From Bradyrhizobium centrolobii (GTDB lineage: Bacteria > Pseudomonadota > Alphaproteobacteria > Rhizobiales > Xanthobacteraceae): a stretch of 64,000 nt of DNA. Location of the stretch: the NCBI RefSeq assembly GCF_001641635.1, contig NZ_LUUB01000106.1, positions 1 through 64,000 of the forward strand, given 5' to 3'. Positions within the stretch are counted from its first letter, which is position 1. Each line of letters begins with the position of its first letter. Both the position numbers and the translations under genes were made by a program. The notes below the pieces were generated by a model. The model was given only the letters and a program-made list of their open reading frames with translations, did not search any database and was not told the DNA's origin. Below, piece after piece: positions 1-8,189 of the stretch.

Positions 1-897
1 GCGGCGTCGGTCCTGGCGATGGGCGGCCATTACATCGGCGCAACCAGCTTTGCTGCAATCCGTACAAAGCGATCGGCCCGACGATTACGGGCCCTTCCGG
101 CGCAGGCGCCGTTGCGCAATCTGGTCGCCGAACTCAATCGGTACCGCCCGGCTCTGCTCATCGGATACGCCAGCGTCATGGCACTATTGGCCGCCGAGCA
201 GGATGCCGGTCGCCTACATATTCAGCCGGTGCTGGTTCTTCCGACTTCGGAAGGGCTTTCGCAGGACGGATACGACCGGATCGCAAGGGCATTCCACGCC
301 AAGGTCCGGACCGTTTACGTCGCGACTGAATGCCTGTTCATGGCCATCGGCTGTGAACACGGTTGGTATCATGTCAACAGCGATTGGGTGATTCTCGAAC
401 CCGTCGACGCGAGCTATCGGCCGGTTCCGCCCGGCGAGGAGTCGCATACGGTCCTCGTGAGCAACCTCGCCAATCGCGTGCAGCCGATCCTCCGCTACGA
501 TCTAGGCGACCGCATCCTGCAACGACCTGATCCTTGTCCTTGCGGCAACCCACTTCCGGCGATCCGCGTACGGGGCCGAGCTGCCGACATCCTCACGTTT
601 CCAACCGAACGCGGAGAGGAAGTCGCAGTGCCATCGCTCGCGCTTGAGATCGATCATGTACCCGGTGTGGAGTTGTTTCAGATAGTGCAGACTGCGCCAA
701 CACAATTGCGCGTTCGCCTACATCCCGCAGCCGACGCTGACCCAAGCCGGGTTTGGCGGGCGGTGCATTCCGAACTGACCAAGCTGTTGAATGAGCATGG
801 GCTTGGTCACGTGTCTGTTGAGTTGGCCGCCGAACCGCCAGTTCCATCTTCCGCCGGAAAGTACCGCACCGTAATCCCACTGGCGCTTGAAGACTGA
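1..897 (+). CDS. PaaK-like adenylate-forming ligase, 3' part (cut by window edge)
   Basis: The reading frame is open from base 1, so the start lies outside the window; 298 residues are visible. The motif PILRYDLGDR and the following cysteine pair in DPCPCG are typical of the PaaK / coenzyme F390 synthetase branch of adenylate-forming enzymes, which activate an aromatic or other carboxylate as an acyl-AMP and then an acyl-CoA. The C-terminal lid domain is present (GRAADILTF and the GKYRTVIPL end). The substrate cannot be read from the sequence. No gene follows closely downstream, so it is probably the last gene of its unit. Confidence 0.75.
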   Translation, partial: AASVLAMGGHYIGATSFAAIRTKRSARRLRALPAQAPLRNLVAELNRYRPALLIGYASVMALLAAEQDAGRLHIQPVLVLPTSEGLSQDGYDRIARAFHAKVRTVYVATECLFMAIGCEHGWYHVNSDWVILEPVDASYRPVPPGEESHTVLVSNLANRVQPILRYDLGDRILQRPDPCPCGNPLPAIRVRGRAADILTFPTERGEEVAVPSLALEIDHVPGVELFQIVQTAPTQLRVRLHPAADADPSRVWRAVHSELTKLLNEHGLGHVSVELAAEPPVPSSAGKYRTVIPLALED

Positions 898-1010
898 GAG
901 CTTAGGGCGCTGCTGCTAAACGGCTACACACGTATCTTTCCATTGAACCCAAAGCGGTGAACGCGCGCATATAGTCTCATCAGATCACAGCTACAGGTGA
1001 ACGACGGGCC

Positions 1011-1290
1011 ATGCCCCGCGCGCGCCTTCTGGGGCCTACGCCATCCACCGTCCGCCGCTTATCTCGACGAGGTGAAGCGGTTGAAGCCTACGGGTGAGTT
1101 GCCGCTCGAAGATTTTCCGGTGCTGGTGCGGTTTCGCGATCCGAACGATCCGACCAGCGTGGAACTGGTCGACCCATCCAATCTCGCCGCGAGCTTCGGG
1201 CCGGTGTGATGCTCAGACGCGCATTTGTCGAAATCACCGACGATCCTATTACCAAGGGCATCGAGACAAGGGTGCCCTGTTGGCATCAAG
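1011..1290 (+). pseudogene. Frameshifted C-terminal relic of a conserved hypothetical protein
   Basis: One frame reads KRLKPTGELPLEDFPVLVRF and continues to an ASFGPV stop at 1209. The next frame then continues GVMLRRAFVEITDDPITKGI without a break in sense. Joined, they resemble the C-terminal part of an uncharacterised alphaproteobacterial protein that I recall having the pattern LVRFRDxxDPxTVExVDPxxLAASFGPGVxLKRxxxEITDDPVTxGIE. One missing G near 1203 would explain the shift. The N-terminal part and the last residues are absent. The function of the family is unknown to me. Confidence 0.55.
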
Positions 1291-1575
1291 TAAGGTGTCG
1301 CCCTCTTTATTTCTGCCACGAGATCCAAGCGAGGGACTCCGACGGATGTCAGAGCCCCCCTTGTCGAACGTCTTCGCTTTGATGATTTCAAAAGACTGCC
1401 CCGATGACCGATGCCCTTGTTTTGACGCTGGTGACGTCAGTCTAGGGTCATTCGCGTCGAGCTCGCTGCGTCGCTGGCCACGTCCGATCTACCCCTGAAA
1501 GCAGGCGGGCAGACAAGTATTGGGGTTGGTCAGCACGGGCCAGGAGCGGGTATCGAGCTCGCTCTCGCGGATGGG

Positions 1576-2001
1576 CTAGGGCCGCTCGCGGGGGCGCTGC
1601 GGCGACTGAGGATTGTTGGCGGGATTGGATATTCGCGTGATGAGCCCGCTAGTGGAGAGCGGTTGCAAGTCCGCCTCCAGCGCGTCGGCAATCTCCTTGG
1701 CATAGACCTCCCGGTCGTCCACGTAGAGCGTAAAGGATTTCAAATACTTTTCCTTTTTCGCCGGATTCTCGATCGTCGCCTTCGTCCACTGGTAGAGCGG
1801 ATAGTTTTCGACGCCGTGCTCTTCTGCTGCGGCGACATACTCCGCAAAGGCGTCGAACTGGCATTTCAGCGCAGCGCGATGCTCGGCGAGGATATCGAAC
1901 AGCAGCGCCAGTGCCGGATGAAGGAGTTTTCGGCGTGCCGATTCCGCCGTAGCCGAATCGTTCACATCGAACCTAACCTGATACTGCCACTGAGCAGTCA
2001 C
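1576..2001 (-). CDS. Hypothetical protein
   Basis: The GTG at 2001 is the preferred start (VTAQWQYQVRFDVN..., 141 residues). The longer in-frame reading to 2118 adds a low-complexity stretch that looks non-genic. The protein is soluble, mixed alpha/beta, with no signal peptide or membrane segment, and ends in a Pro/Arg-rich tail (NPQSPQRPRERP). No family is recognised. It lies on the same strand as the FlK-like thioesterase upstream of it and may be co-transcribed. Confidence 0.5.
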   Translation of the reverse strand: MTAQWQYQVRFDVNDSATAESARRKLLHPALALLFDILAEHRAALKCQFDAFAEYVAAAEEHGVENYPLYQWTKATIENPAKKEKYLKSFTLYVDDREVYAKEIADALEADLQPLSTSGLITRISNPANNPQSPQRPRERP

Positions 2002-2127
2002 GCTATTCTCGCCTTCTGGTCGCACCCGATTTGCCCCTTTCCGATCGCAAGGCGCTACCGCTGCTTCATGAGCAGGTTCGGCACGCGGGGTCGTGACGCC
2101 ATCATGACTGACGGCCACAGCGCCCGA

Positions 2128-2526
2128 TCATGGAAGCCTCTTTTTGGCAAGGCGCTCGTTGAACGAACGAAGATCGATCACAATTCGTTGGTGGGTTCCG
2201 CTGCCGATCTCCTCTATGCCGTCGCTTGCAGACACATTGAAGTCAACTCGTTTTCCCTCGACGTTGACTACCTCGGCCGACGCGCACACCTCGCGGCCTA
2301 CAGGCGTGGCGGCGGAGTGTTGTACATCCACTGCGGTGCCGACCGCGCTTTCACCTGCATCCAAAAACGGTCTGATGGCATTGAGCGCGGCGTTTTCCAT
2401 GATCAAAATCATCACGGGCGTCGCAAGCACTTGCGGCAATATGGCGTCCTTGAATCGGTCGGCAAGATGCTCGGGTTGCACCCGCAATGTCGATGTTCCT
2501 CTGGCTCCCAACGGAATCTGCCGCAT
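2128..2526 (-). CDS. FlK-like hotdog-fold acyl-CoA thioesterase
   Basis: The 132-residue protein resembles the fluoroacetyl-CoA thioesterase (FlK) family: ATPVMILIMENAALNAI, then AVGTAVDVQHSAATPVG. The FlK catalytic residues Thr42, Glu50 and His76 have counterparts at Thr36, Glu44 and His70 with identical spacing (8 and 26 residues). These proteins hydrolyse small acyl-CoAs. The fluoroacetyl specificity of the Streptomyces enzyme should not be assumed here, as many bacteria carry such homologues with unknown substrates. Confidence 0.75.
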   Translation of the reverse strand: MRQIPLGARGTSTLRVQPEHLADRFKDAILPQVLATPVMILIMENAALNAIRPFLDAGESAVGTAVDVQHSAATPVGREVCASAEVVNVEGKRVDFNVSASDGIEEIGSGTHQRIVIDLRSFNERLAKKRLP

Positions 2527-2540
2527 TCATTTCGTCCTAG

Positions 2541-2843
2541 CTAGCGCCGTCGCGCAATCGCAACGCCGAACAGGAAGGCAACGAAGAGACTGGCGAGCGG
2601 CGCTTCGCGCGTGATCGCCGCGACCGTCGAGAGCGGCCTGCCGGGCTTTCGCGCTTCTTCGATGGCAAGTGTGAGGCGATCGACAGCGGCGTGCAAACCT
2701 CCCGCCACCTCGCCGATCGTCCGCGACACGTCGGTTGCGGCATCGATGGCGCGCTCGGCCATGCCGGGTTGGGGAGCGGGCTGCGGTATTTCCGTGCTCA
2801 AGCTCGCGACCTCCGCGCCTGGCGATAAGATGAAGGCCGACAC
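2541..2843 (-). CDS. Small membrane-anchored protein, DUF883/ElaB-like
   Basis: The reading of up to 100 residues starts with GTG at 2843; an ATG at 2762 (MAERAIDAATDVSRT) gives 73 residues and may be the true start. A helical, amphipathic middle is followed by one C-terminal membrane segment (APLASLFVAFLFGVAIARRR) with a positive tail. This layout matches ribosome- or membrane-associated DUF883/ElaB/YqjD-type proteins. It ends 14 bases upstream of the thioesterase start, so the two probably form an operon. Confidence 0.6.
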   Translation of the reverse strand: MSAFILSPGAEVASLSTEIPQPAPQPGMAERAIDAATDVSRTIGEVAGGLHAAVDRLTLAIEEARKPGRPLSTVAAITREAPLASLFVAFLFGVAIARRR

Positions 2844-2906
2844 CTTTGGCTATCCGCGCGAGCGCTCGTTTTTGAAAGCGGGCCCAAAGGCCTTTGGCTA
2901 TCCGCG
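2843..2906. repeat. Pair of 16-bp direct repeats
   Basis: The 16-mer cctttggctatccgcg occurs at 2843-2858 and again at 2891-2906, 48 bp apart, in the gap between the DUF883-like gene and arginase. Spacing and orientation suit either a tandem operator or a small local duplication. The first copy touches the GTG start of the minus-strand gene. Confidence 0.6.
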
Positions 2907-3101
2907 ACAGGCGCCGTAATGAACGGCGGGTGCCGGCCTTGGACTGGCAATTCGGCGCACGGGATTTTGTTCCGGGACGGGCGCTTGCTCGACGGATTTT
3001 CGCCGTGAAATCCCGGTGAAACGACGGACGCGAATCTCTGCTAGGCTGCTGCACCAGGCGACGACCTCAAGGCTCAACCTTCCTGATCCCAGGAGATTGC
3101 C

Positions 3102-4079
3102 GTGACCGATCGGACCATGCCGGACCGAGCCCGGCGCATCGCGTTGCTCGGCGCGCCCATCGACATGGGGGCCTCGCAGCGGGGCACGCTGATGGGACCT
3201 GCGGCGCTGCGCACCGCGGGCCTTGCGACATTGCTCGAGAGTCTCGACATCGATGTCGTCGACTACGGCGATCTCTCCGTTGCGGACGTCAGGGATCTCG
3301 TCGACAGTCCGCCCGCCAAGGCCAACCACTATCGGGAGATCCAGCGCTGGACGCGCGTGCTGAGCCGCCGCGGCTACGAGATCGCGAACACCGGTGCGAT
3401 CCCGATCTTTCTCGGCGGCGACCACACGCTGTCGATGGGCTCGGTCAACGCGATGGCGCGACATTGGCAGGAGCGCGGGCAGGAGTTGTTCGTGCTCTGG
3501 CTGGATGCGCATGCCGATTACAACACGCCGGAGACGACGATCACCGCCAACATGCACGGCATGTCGGCGGCATTCCTGTGCGGCGAGCCAGGCCTCGACG
3601 GCCTCCTGGGCGAAGATCCACGCGCGTCGATCGATCCCGACCGGCTCGATCTGTTCGGGACGCGTTCGACCGACAAGCTCGAGAAGGATCTGATGCGCGC
3701 CCGCCGCATCAGGGTTGCCGACATGCGCCAGATCGACGAGTTCGGCGTCGCAGTACTGATCCGACGTGTCATCGAGCGCGTCAAGGCGAGCAACGGTGTT
3801 CTGCACGTGAGCTTCGACGTCGATTTCCTTGACCCCTGCGTCGCGCCGGGCGTCGGTACCACGGTGCCGGGCGGAGCAACGTATCGCGAGGCGCACCTGA
3901 TCATGGAGCTCCTGTACGATTCCGGGCTGGTCGGGTCGGTCGACATTGTCGAGCTCAATCCGTTCCTCGACGAGCGCGGACGCACCGCGCGTACTGCTGT
4001 TGAGCTGATCGGCAGTCTGTTCGGACAACAGATCACCGACCGGCCCACGCCTAGCAACGCGATCGCGCCGGGCGAGTGA
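3102..4079 (+). CDS. rocF: Arginase
   Basis: Arginase hydrolyses L-arginine to ornithine and urea. The 325-residue protein has the ureohydrolase manganese-binding motifs in order: GGDHTLSMG (about 107-115), DAHADYNTPE (about 142-151), NMHGMSAAF, and SFDVDFLDP (about 245-253), and it is of normal family length. GTG at 3102 is chosen because an AGGAGA ribosome binding site precedes it. No ornithine cyclodeaminase or urease gene lies beside it. Confidence 0.93.
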   Translation: MTDRTMPDRARRIALLGAPIDMGASQRGTLMGPAALRTAGLATLLESLDIDVVDYGDLSVADVRDLVDSPPAKANHYREIQRWTRVLSRRGYEIANTGAIPIFLGGDHTLSMGSVNAMARHWQERGQELFVLWLDAHADYNTPETTITANMHGMSAAFLCGEPGLDGLLGEDPRASIDPDRLDLFGTRSTDKLEKDLMRARRIRVADMRQIDEFGVAVLIRRVIERVKASNGVLHVSFDVDFLDPCVAPGVGTTVPGGATYREAHLIMELLYDSGLVGSVDIVELNPFLDERGRTARTAVELIGSLFGQQITDRPTPSNAIAPGE

Positions 4080-4248
4080 AGCGCGTACGCGGCAGGACGT
4101 TTGTGCGTCGCAAGAAAAGGAACTGCTCCTGCTGCGGGGGGATTTAGATCAGTCCTGATTGAAATCGACTGCTTTTGAAACGCCGACGAATTGCAAAAGC
4201 GCTTCTCGGAGGGTTTCATGCAGCCTGAGCGCCAGCCAAGGACCCGCG

Positions 4249-5514
4249 ATGAGCAGCACAACGAACGACAATCTTGCGAGGGCCTCACGCCGTCGCTTTC
4301 TGCAAGGCAGCACCGCGGCGGTCGGAGGCGCCGTTCTCGGCGCGGGCACTTCTGCGGCCGCCGACGCGGACAACCTTCCGCCCAACATTCCCGAATGGAT
4401 GAAGGCGCCGGGCGAGCCGATGGGAAGTCAGCCTTATGGTACGCCGTCGCCGTTCGGGAAGAACGTCGTCAAGAACATCTCGCCCAATCTCAAGCAATAC
4501 ATTTCCGCATCGGGCCGCACGCCGTTGCAGGAGCTCGACGGCATCATCACGCCGAATGGATTGTTCTACGAGCGCCATCATGGTGGCGTGCCGACCATCG
4601 ACCCCGCGCAGCACCGCCTCATGCTGCACGGCCTTGTCGAGCGCCCGCTGGTCTTCACCATGGACGATTTGCGGCGCTTTCCCTCGGAGTCGCACATCTA
4701 CTTTCTCGAATGCTCCGGCAATCCCGTCTACACCAAACCCTATGGCAAGACCGCCTCGGATCTCGTTGGTCTCTTGAGCTGCGCGGAATGGACCGGCGTG
4801 AGCCTGAAGCTGGTGCTCCAGGAGGCCGGGCTGAAGCCGGAGGCGAAATGGGTGGTTGCGGAAGGCGCCGACGCCGCAGCGCTGACCCGCAGCATCCCGA
4901 TCGAGAAATGCCTCGATGACGCGATGCTGGTCTACAGCCAGAATGGCGAGCGGCTGCGACCGCAGCAGGGTTATCCGGTGCGGCTGCTGCTGCCCGGCTT
5001 CGAGGGCAACATGAACGTGAAATGGCTGCGGCGGCTGCATGTGACGGCGGAGCCGATCTATTCGCGCGAGGAGACCTCGAAATACACCGACCTGATGCCG
5101 GACGGCAGCGCGCGCGAATTCAGCTTCTACATGGAGGCCAAGTCGATCATCACGCGTCCCTCGGGCGGGCAGCGTCTGACAACGAAGGGCTTCCAGGAGA
5201 TCACCGGCATTGCCTGGAGCGGACATGGCAAGATCGCGCGCGTCGAAGTGTCGGTCGACGGCGGCAAGAGCTGGCAGGACGCGCAATTGCAGGAGCCGGT
5301 CCTGACGCGCGCGTTGACACGTTTCCGTCTGCCCTGGCGATGGGACGGCCAACCCGCAGTGATCCAGAGCCGCGCCATCGACGAGACCGGATATGTGCAG
5401 CCGACGCTCGCCGAGCTGCTTGCGGTGCGTGGCGAAAATCACTTCTACCACAACAATGCAATTTGGCCCTGGCGGATCGCGGCGGACGGCGAGGTGACCA
5501 ATGCGCAGGCGTGA
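4249..5514 (+). CDS. soxC: Sulfite dehydrogenase / sulfane dehydrogenase molybdenum subunit SoxC
   Basis: This 421-residue molybdopterin oxidoreductase begins with a Tat signal (SRRRFLQG, then a hydrophobic Ala/Gly stretch ending AAAD), so it is exported folded to the periplasm. ATG at 4249 is chosen because it puts the twin arginines near the N-terminus. The cofactor-binding cysteine is in YFLECSGNP. The C-terminal dimerisation domain (AWSGHGKIARVEVSVDGGKSW, PWRWDG, RAIDETGYVQP) is typical of SoxC. It overlaps the cytochrome gene soxD by 14 bases. No soxXYZAB lies in the window, so the pair may act as a stand-alone sulfite dehydrogenase. Confidence 0.9.
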   Translation: MSSTTNDNLARASRRRFLQGSTAAVGGAVLGAGTSAAADADNLPPNIPEWMKAPGEPMGSQPYGTPSPFGKNVVKNISPNLKQYISASGRTPLQELDGIITPNGLFYERHHGGVPTIDPAQHRLMLHGLVERPLVFTMDDLRRFPSESHIYFLECSGNPVYTKPYGKTASDLVGLLSCAEWTGVSLKLVLQEAGLKPEAKWVVAEGADAAALTRSIPIEKCLDDAMLVYSQNGERLRPQQGYPVRLLLPGFEGNMNVKWLRRLHVTAEPIYSREETSKYTDLMPDGSAREFSFYMEAKSIITRPSGGQRLTTKGFQEITGIAWSGHGKIARVEVSVDGGKSWQDAQLQEPVLTRALTRFRLPWRWDGQPAVIQSRAIDETGYVQPTLAELLAVRGENHFYHNNAIWPWRIAADGEVTNAQA

Positions 5515-6040
5515 GCTTTGGAGTGTCGCAGTCGCGATCATGGTCTCGGCCTGGGTGACGGGCGCGCAGGCGCAAAGTCCCTACGGCATCGGACGGCCGG
5601 CGACGCCGGCGGAGATCGCAGGCTGGAACATCGATATCGGGCGCGACGGCAGCAATCTGCCGGAGGGCCGCGGCACGGTCAGTCACGGACGCGAGGTGTT
5701 CGACCAACAATGCGCCGCTTGCCACGGCGAGAAGGGCGAGGGCGGCGTCGGCGATCGTCTTGTCGGCGGGCAGGGGACGCTCGGCACGGCAAAGCCGATC
5801 CGCACCGTCGGCAGCTATTGCCCCTATGCGACGACGCTGTTCGACTACATTCGCCGCGCCATGCCGCAGAACGCGCCGCAGTCGCTGAGCAACGATGATG
5901 TCTATGCGGTGTCGGCCTATCTTCTCAGCCTGAACGGGCTGGTGGGCGCGGATGGGACGCTCGATGCAAAATCGCTCGCTGCCATCAAAATGCCGAACCG
6001 CGACGGCTTCGTCGGGGACGCACGTCCTGACGTGAAGTGA
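5501..6040 (+). CDS. soxD: c-type cytochrome subunit SoxD
   Basis: The 179-residue protein has a Sec signal peptide (MRRRELWSVAVAIMVSAWVTGAQA) and one haem-binding motif CAACH, with a probable distal Met in RRAMPQNAP. It takes electrons from the SoxC molybdenum centre in the periplasm. The start codon lies inside soxC and a GAGG sequence precedes it, which implies translational coupling. It is shorter than two-haem SoxD proteins and carries one haem. Confidence 0.88.
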   Translation: MRRRELWSVAVAIMVSAWVTGAQAQSPYGIGRPATPAEIAGWNIDIGRDGSNLPEGRGTVSHGREVFDQQCAACHGEKGEGGVGDRLVGGQGTLGTAKPIRTVGSYCPYATTLFDYIRRAMPQNAPQSLSNDDVYAVSAYLLSLNGLVGADGTLDAKSLAAIKMPNRDGFVGDARPDVK

Positions 6041-6165
6041 GCCTGCGCTGATGGCGCGCAGTTCCTTCGGAACCCGGACGGTTCGATGCGGAACCTGGCG
6101 CGACGTCAATGAATTAGCCCAGGAGAAAAAGGTGAGAAAACGGTGAGGAAACAACGGATCGTGCG

Positions 6166-6450
6166 ATGGACAATGATCGCTTCATGAATTCCATGACAGT
6201 TGCGCTCCGTCATCCCGGCGTAATCGCGTTGATCGTCGCTGGCCTGACCATCGCAGCCATGCTGCTGGTGGACCACGGACCATGGAGCCGGGCGAAGACG
6301 CAGCCTGCCCACGTCGCGATGTACCATACCACCGGCGAAGCGGCGCGCGCCGCGGGCGCCATGGTGCTGCCGACGAATCCGAAATCGCCGGTCGAGCCGG
6401 ATCGGCCGGGGCCGAAGACGTCCCCGACCGTCAATCCCGTGACGCCGTAG
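6166..6450 (+). CDS. Small single-pass membrane protein, hypothetical
   Basis: A 94-residue ORF with one clear membrane segment (HPGVIALIVAGLTIAAMLLV) and a Pro-rich, probably periplasmic tail (PTNPKSPVEPDRPGPKTSP). A second ATG at 6184 is possible. No family is recognised. It follows soxCD by 126 bases and is convergent with the enolase-superfamily gene. Confidence 0.5.
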   Translation: MDNDRFMNSMTVALRHPGVIALIVAGLTIAAMLLVDHGPWSRAKTQPAHVAMYHTTGEAARAAGAMVLPTNPKSPVEPDRPGPKTSPTVNPVTP

Positions 6451-6457
6451 GCGAGTG

Positions 6458-7672
6458 TCAGCCCTTGCGGTCGTAGTTGAGAAGACCGCCGGTGGTCTTC
6501 GGCGGATGGGCGCGCACGGCCTCCTCATTCGGCTCGGTGCCCCAACCGGGCCGGTCCGGAATGACGAGATGTCCGTCCTGGATCTCGGGCTCATAGGTGA
6601 AGAGCTCGCCGTCCCAGGCCAGACGATCGATGTCGATCTCCATGATGCGCAGGTTCGGCACAGCGGCGCAGAAATGTGCGTTCATCATCGAGCAGAGGTG
6701 GCCGTAGAAATTATGCGGGGCGACGTTGACCTCGTGGGCTTCCGCGGCGGAGGCGATCTTCATCGATTGCCAGACTCCGTTCCAGGGCGTGTCGACGATC
6801 GCGACGTCCATCGCCTGCTCGCGGAAATAGGGCAGGAATTCGCGCAGGCCCAAAAGCGTCTCGCAGGATGAAATCGGATGCGGGCTTTGCCTGCGGATAT
6901 AGCCGAGCGCCTCCGGATTGAAGCTGTCGATCTCGACCCAGAACATGTCGATGTCAGCGATCGTGCGCAGGATCTTCAGGTAGCCTTCGGTCTTTGCGTT
7001 GAAATTGCAGTCGAGCAGGATATCGACGTCGGGACCTGCGCCGTCGCGGATCGCCTCGAGATGCATGTGCAGGTCGCGCAGGATCTTGCGGTCGACATTG
7101 ATCTCGGGCGCGAAGGGCGATCCGAAGCCCGGCCGCCAGCCGGTTGGCTTGCCGTTGTCATAGGAGAAGATGTTGGTCTTCAGTGCGGTGAACTTCTTCT
7201 CGCGTACTTCGCGTCCCATCGCCTTGACGCCGTCGAGGCTTTCGATCGGCGGCTTGTACCAGGCGGGATGATTGATCCGCCAGGTGGCGCAGTGCGACCA
7301 GTAGACCCGGACACGGTCGCGGATCTTGCCGCCGAGCAGTGCATAGCAGGGCACGCCGAGCAACTTGGCCTTGGCATCGAGCAGCGCATTCTCGATCGCG
7401 CCGAGCGCCTGCGCCACCACGCCGCCGGCGGCGGGCCGCGTTGCCGCGAACAGCTCGGCGTGGATGCGTTCGTGCTGGAAGACGTTCTGGCCGATCACGC
7501 GGGCAGAGAGGCGCTGGATCGCGGCGCCGACGCCGGGCGAGCCAAACCCCTCGTCGAACTCGCTCCAGCCGACAATGCCGTCTTCGGTCGTCAGCTTGAC
7601 GAAGTGGTAGTTTCTCCAGCCGGCATCGCAGGCAAGGATTTCCAGACTTGTTGCTTTTGACGATTTTGTCAT
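6458..7672 (-). CDS. Mandelate racemase / muconate lactonizing enzyme family protein (enolase superfamily)
   Basis: A 404-residue sugar-acid dehydratase- or racemase-type enzyme. The capping domain is N-terminal (NYHFVKLTTEDGIVGWSEFDEG). Metal ligands of the barrel are visible in LLDCNFN, WVEIDSFNPEALG and SSCETLLG, and the probable catalytic base region is VDTPWNG...NVAPHNFYGHL. The CoA- or acid-sugar substrate cannot be deduced. ATG at 7672 is preferred to a longer reading to 7741 because family homology starts immediately after it. Confidence 0.8.
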   Translation of the reverse strand: MTKSSKATSLEILACDAGWRNYHFVKLTTEDGIVGWSEFDEGFGSPGVGAAIQRLSARVIGQNVFQHERIHAELFAATRPAAGGVVAQALGAIENALLDAKAKLLGVPCYALLGGKIRDRVRVYWSHCATWRINHPAWYKPPIESLDGVKAMGREVREKKFTALKTNIFSYDNGKPTGWRPGFGSPFAPEINVDRKILRDLHMHLEAIRDGAGPDVDILLDCNFNAKTEGYLKILRTIADIDMFWVEIDSFNPEALGYIRRQSPHPISSCETLLGLREFLPYFREQAMDVAIVDTPWNGVWQSMKIASAAEAHEVNVAPHNFYGHLCSMMNAHFCAAVPNLRIMEIDIDRLAWDGELFTYEPEIQDGHLVIPDRPGWGTEPNEEAVRAHPPKTTGGLLNYDRKG

Positions 7673-7926
7673 GTCGCTCCCTGTGGCCCCGGCCGGGCCT
7701 TGTTGGTCTTGTGGCGCGGTCGCAAGCCTCGCCCATGCCACAACTGTTAGGCCAACAGGCGCGCGGCGTGAAGCCGTAAACCCGCGGCGCAGCAGTGCAT
7801 TCCACCCGCTTTCGCCGGGAAGCTCTGTGGAATCCGGCTGGGATGGCCATGATCTTTCCCGGGATCGTCCCGAAATTGCACCAGGCTCTGACGTTTTCGG
7901 TCACAATCAGAACCGACGTTGCCGCC

Positions 7927-8037
7927 ATGAAATCTCTGGCCATGGTTTCAATTCTGGCGCTGCTCACGGTCAGCGGGGCCGTCATCTCCGATCAGCTTCT
8001 GACGGCCGATCAGCACGTCGCGCAAGGGGTGAGGTAG
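7927..8037 (+). CDS. Possible 36-residue secreted or membrane micropeptide
   Basis: MKSLAMVSILALLTVSGAVI is a signal-peptide-like start followed by a short polar tail (SDQLLTADQHVAQGVR). It sits in the otherwise empty 517-base gap 7673-8189. No convincing Shine-Dalgarno sequence precedes it. The longer in-frame extension back to 7795 reads like non-coding sequence. Nothing else in the gap is supported. Confidence 0.3.
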   Translation: MKSLAMVSILALLTVSGAVISDQLLTADQHVAQGVR

Positions 8038-8189
8038 GCGCGGCGGGACGGAAGGCGCTTTGTCTTTGGGGGGACGACAGCGATGCTTTCGGTAGACCAG
8101 TTTCTGAGGCTCATCAGTGTGCCCGCCGTGTTTGCGGCGTTCATCCTCGTTCCGCAGATTTTCGGCGGCCTTGTCGCCGGCTTAACGCT

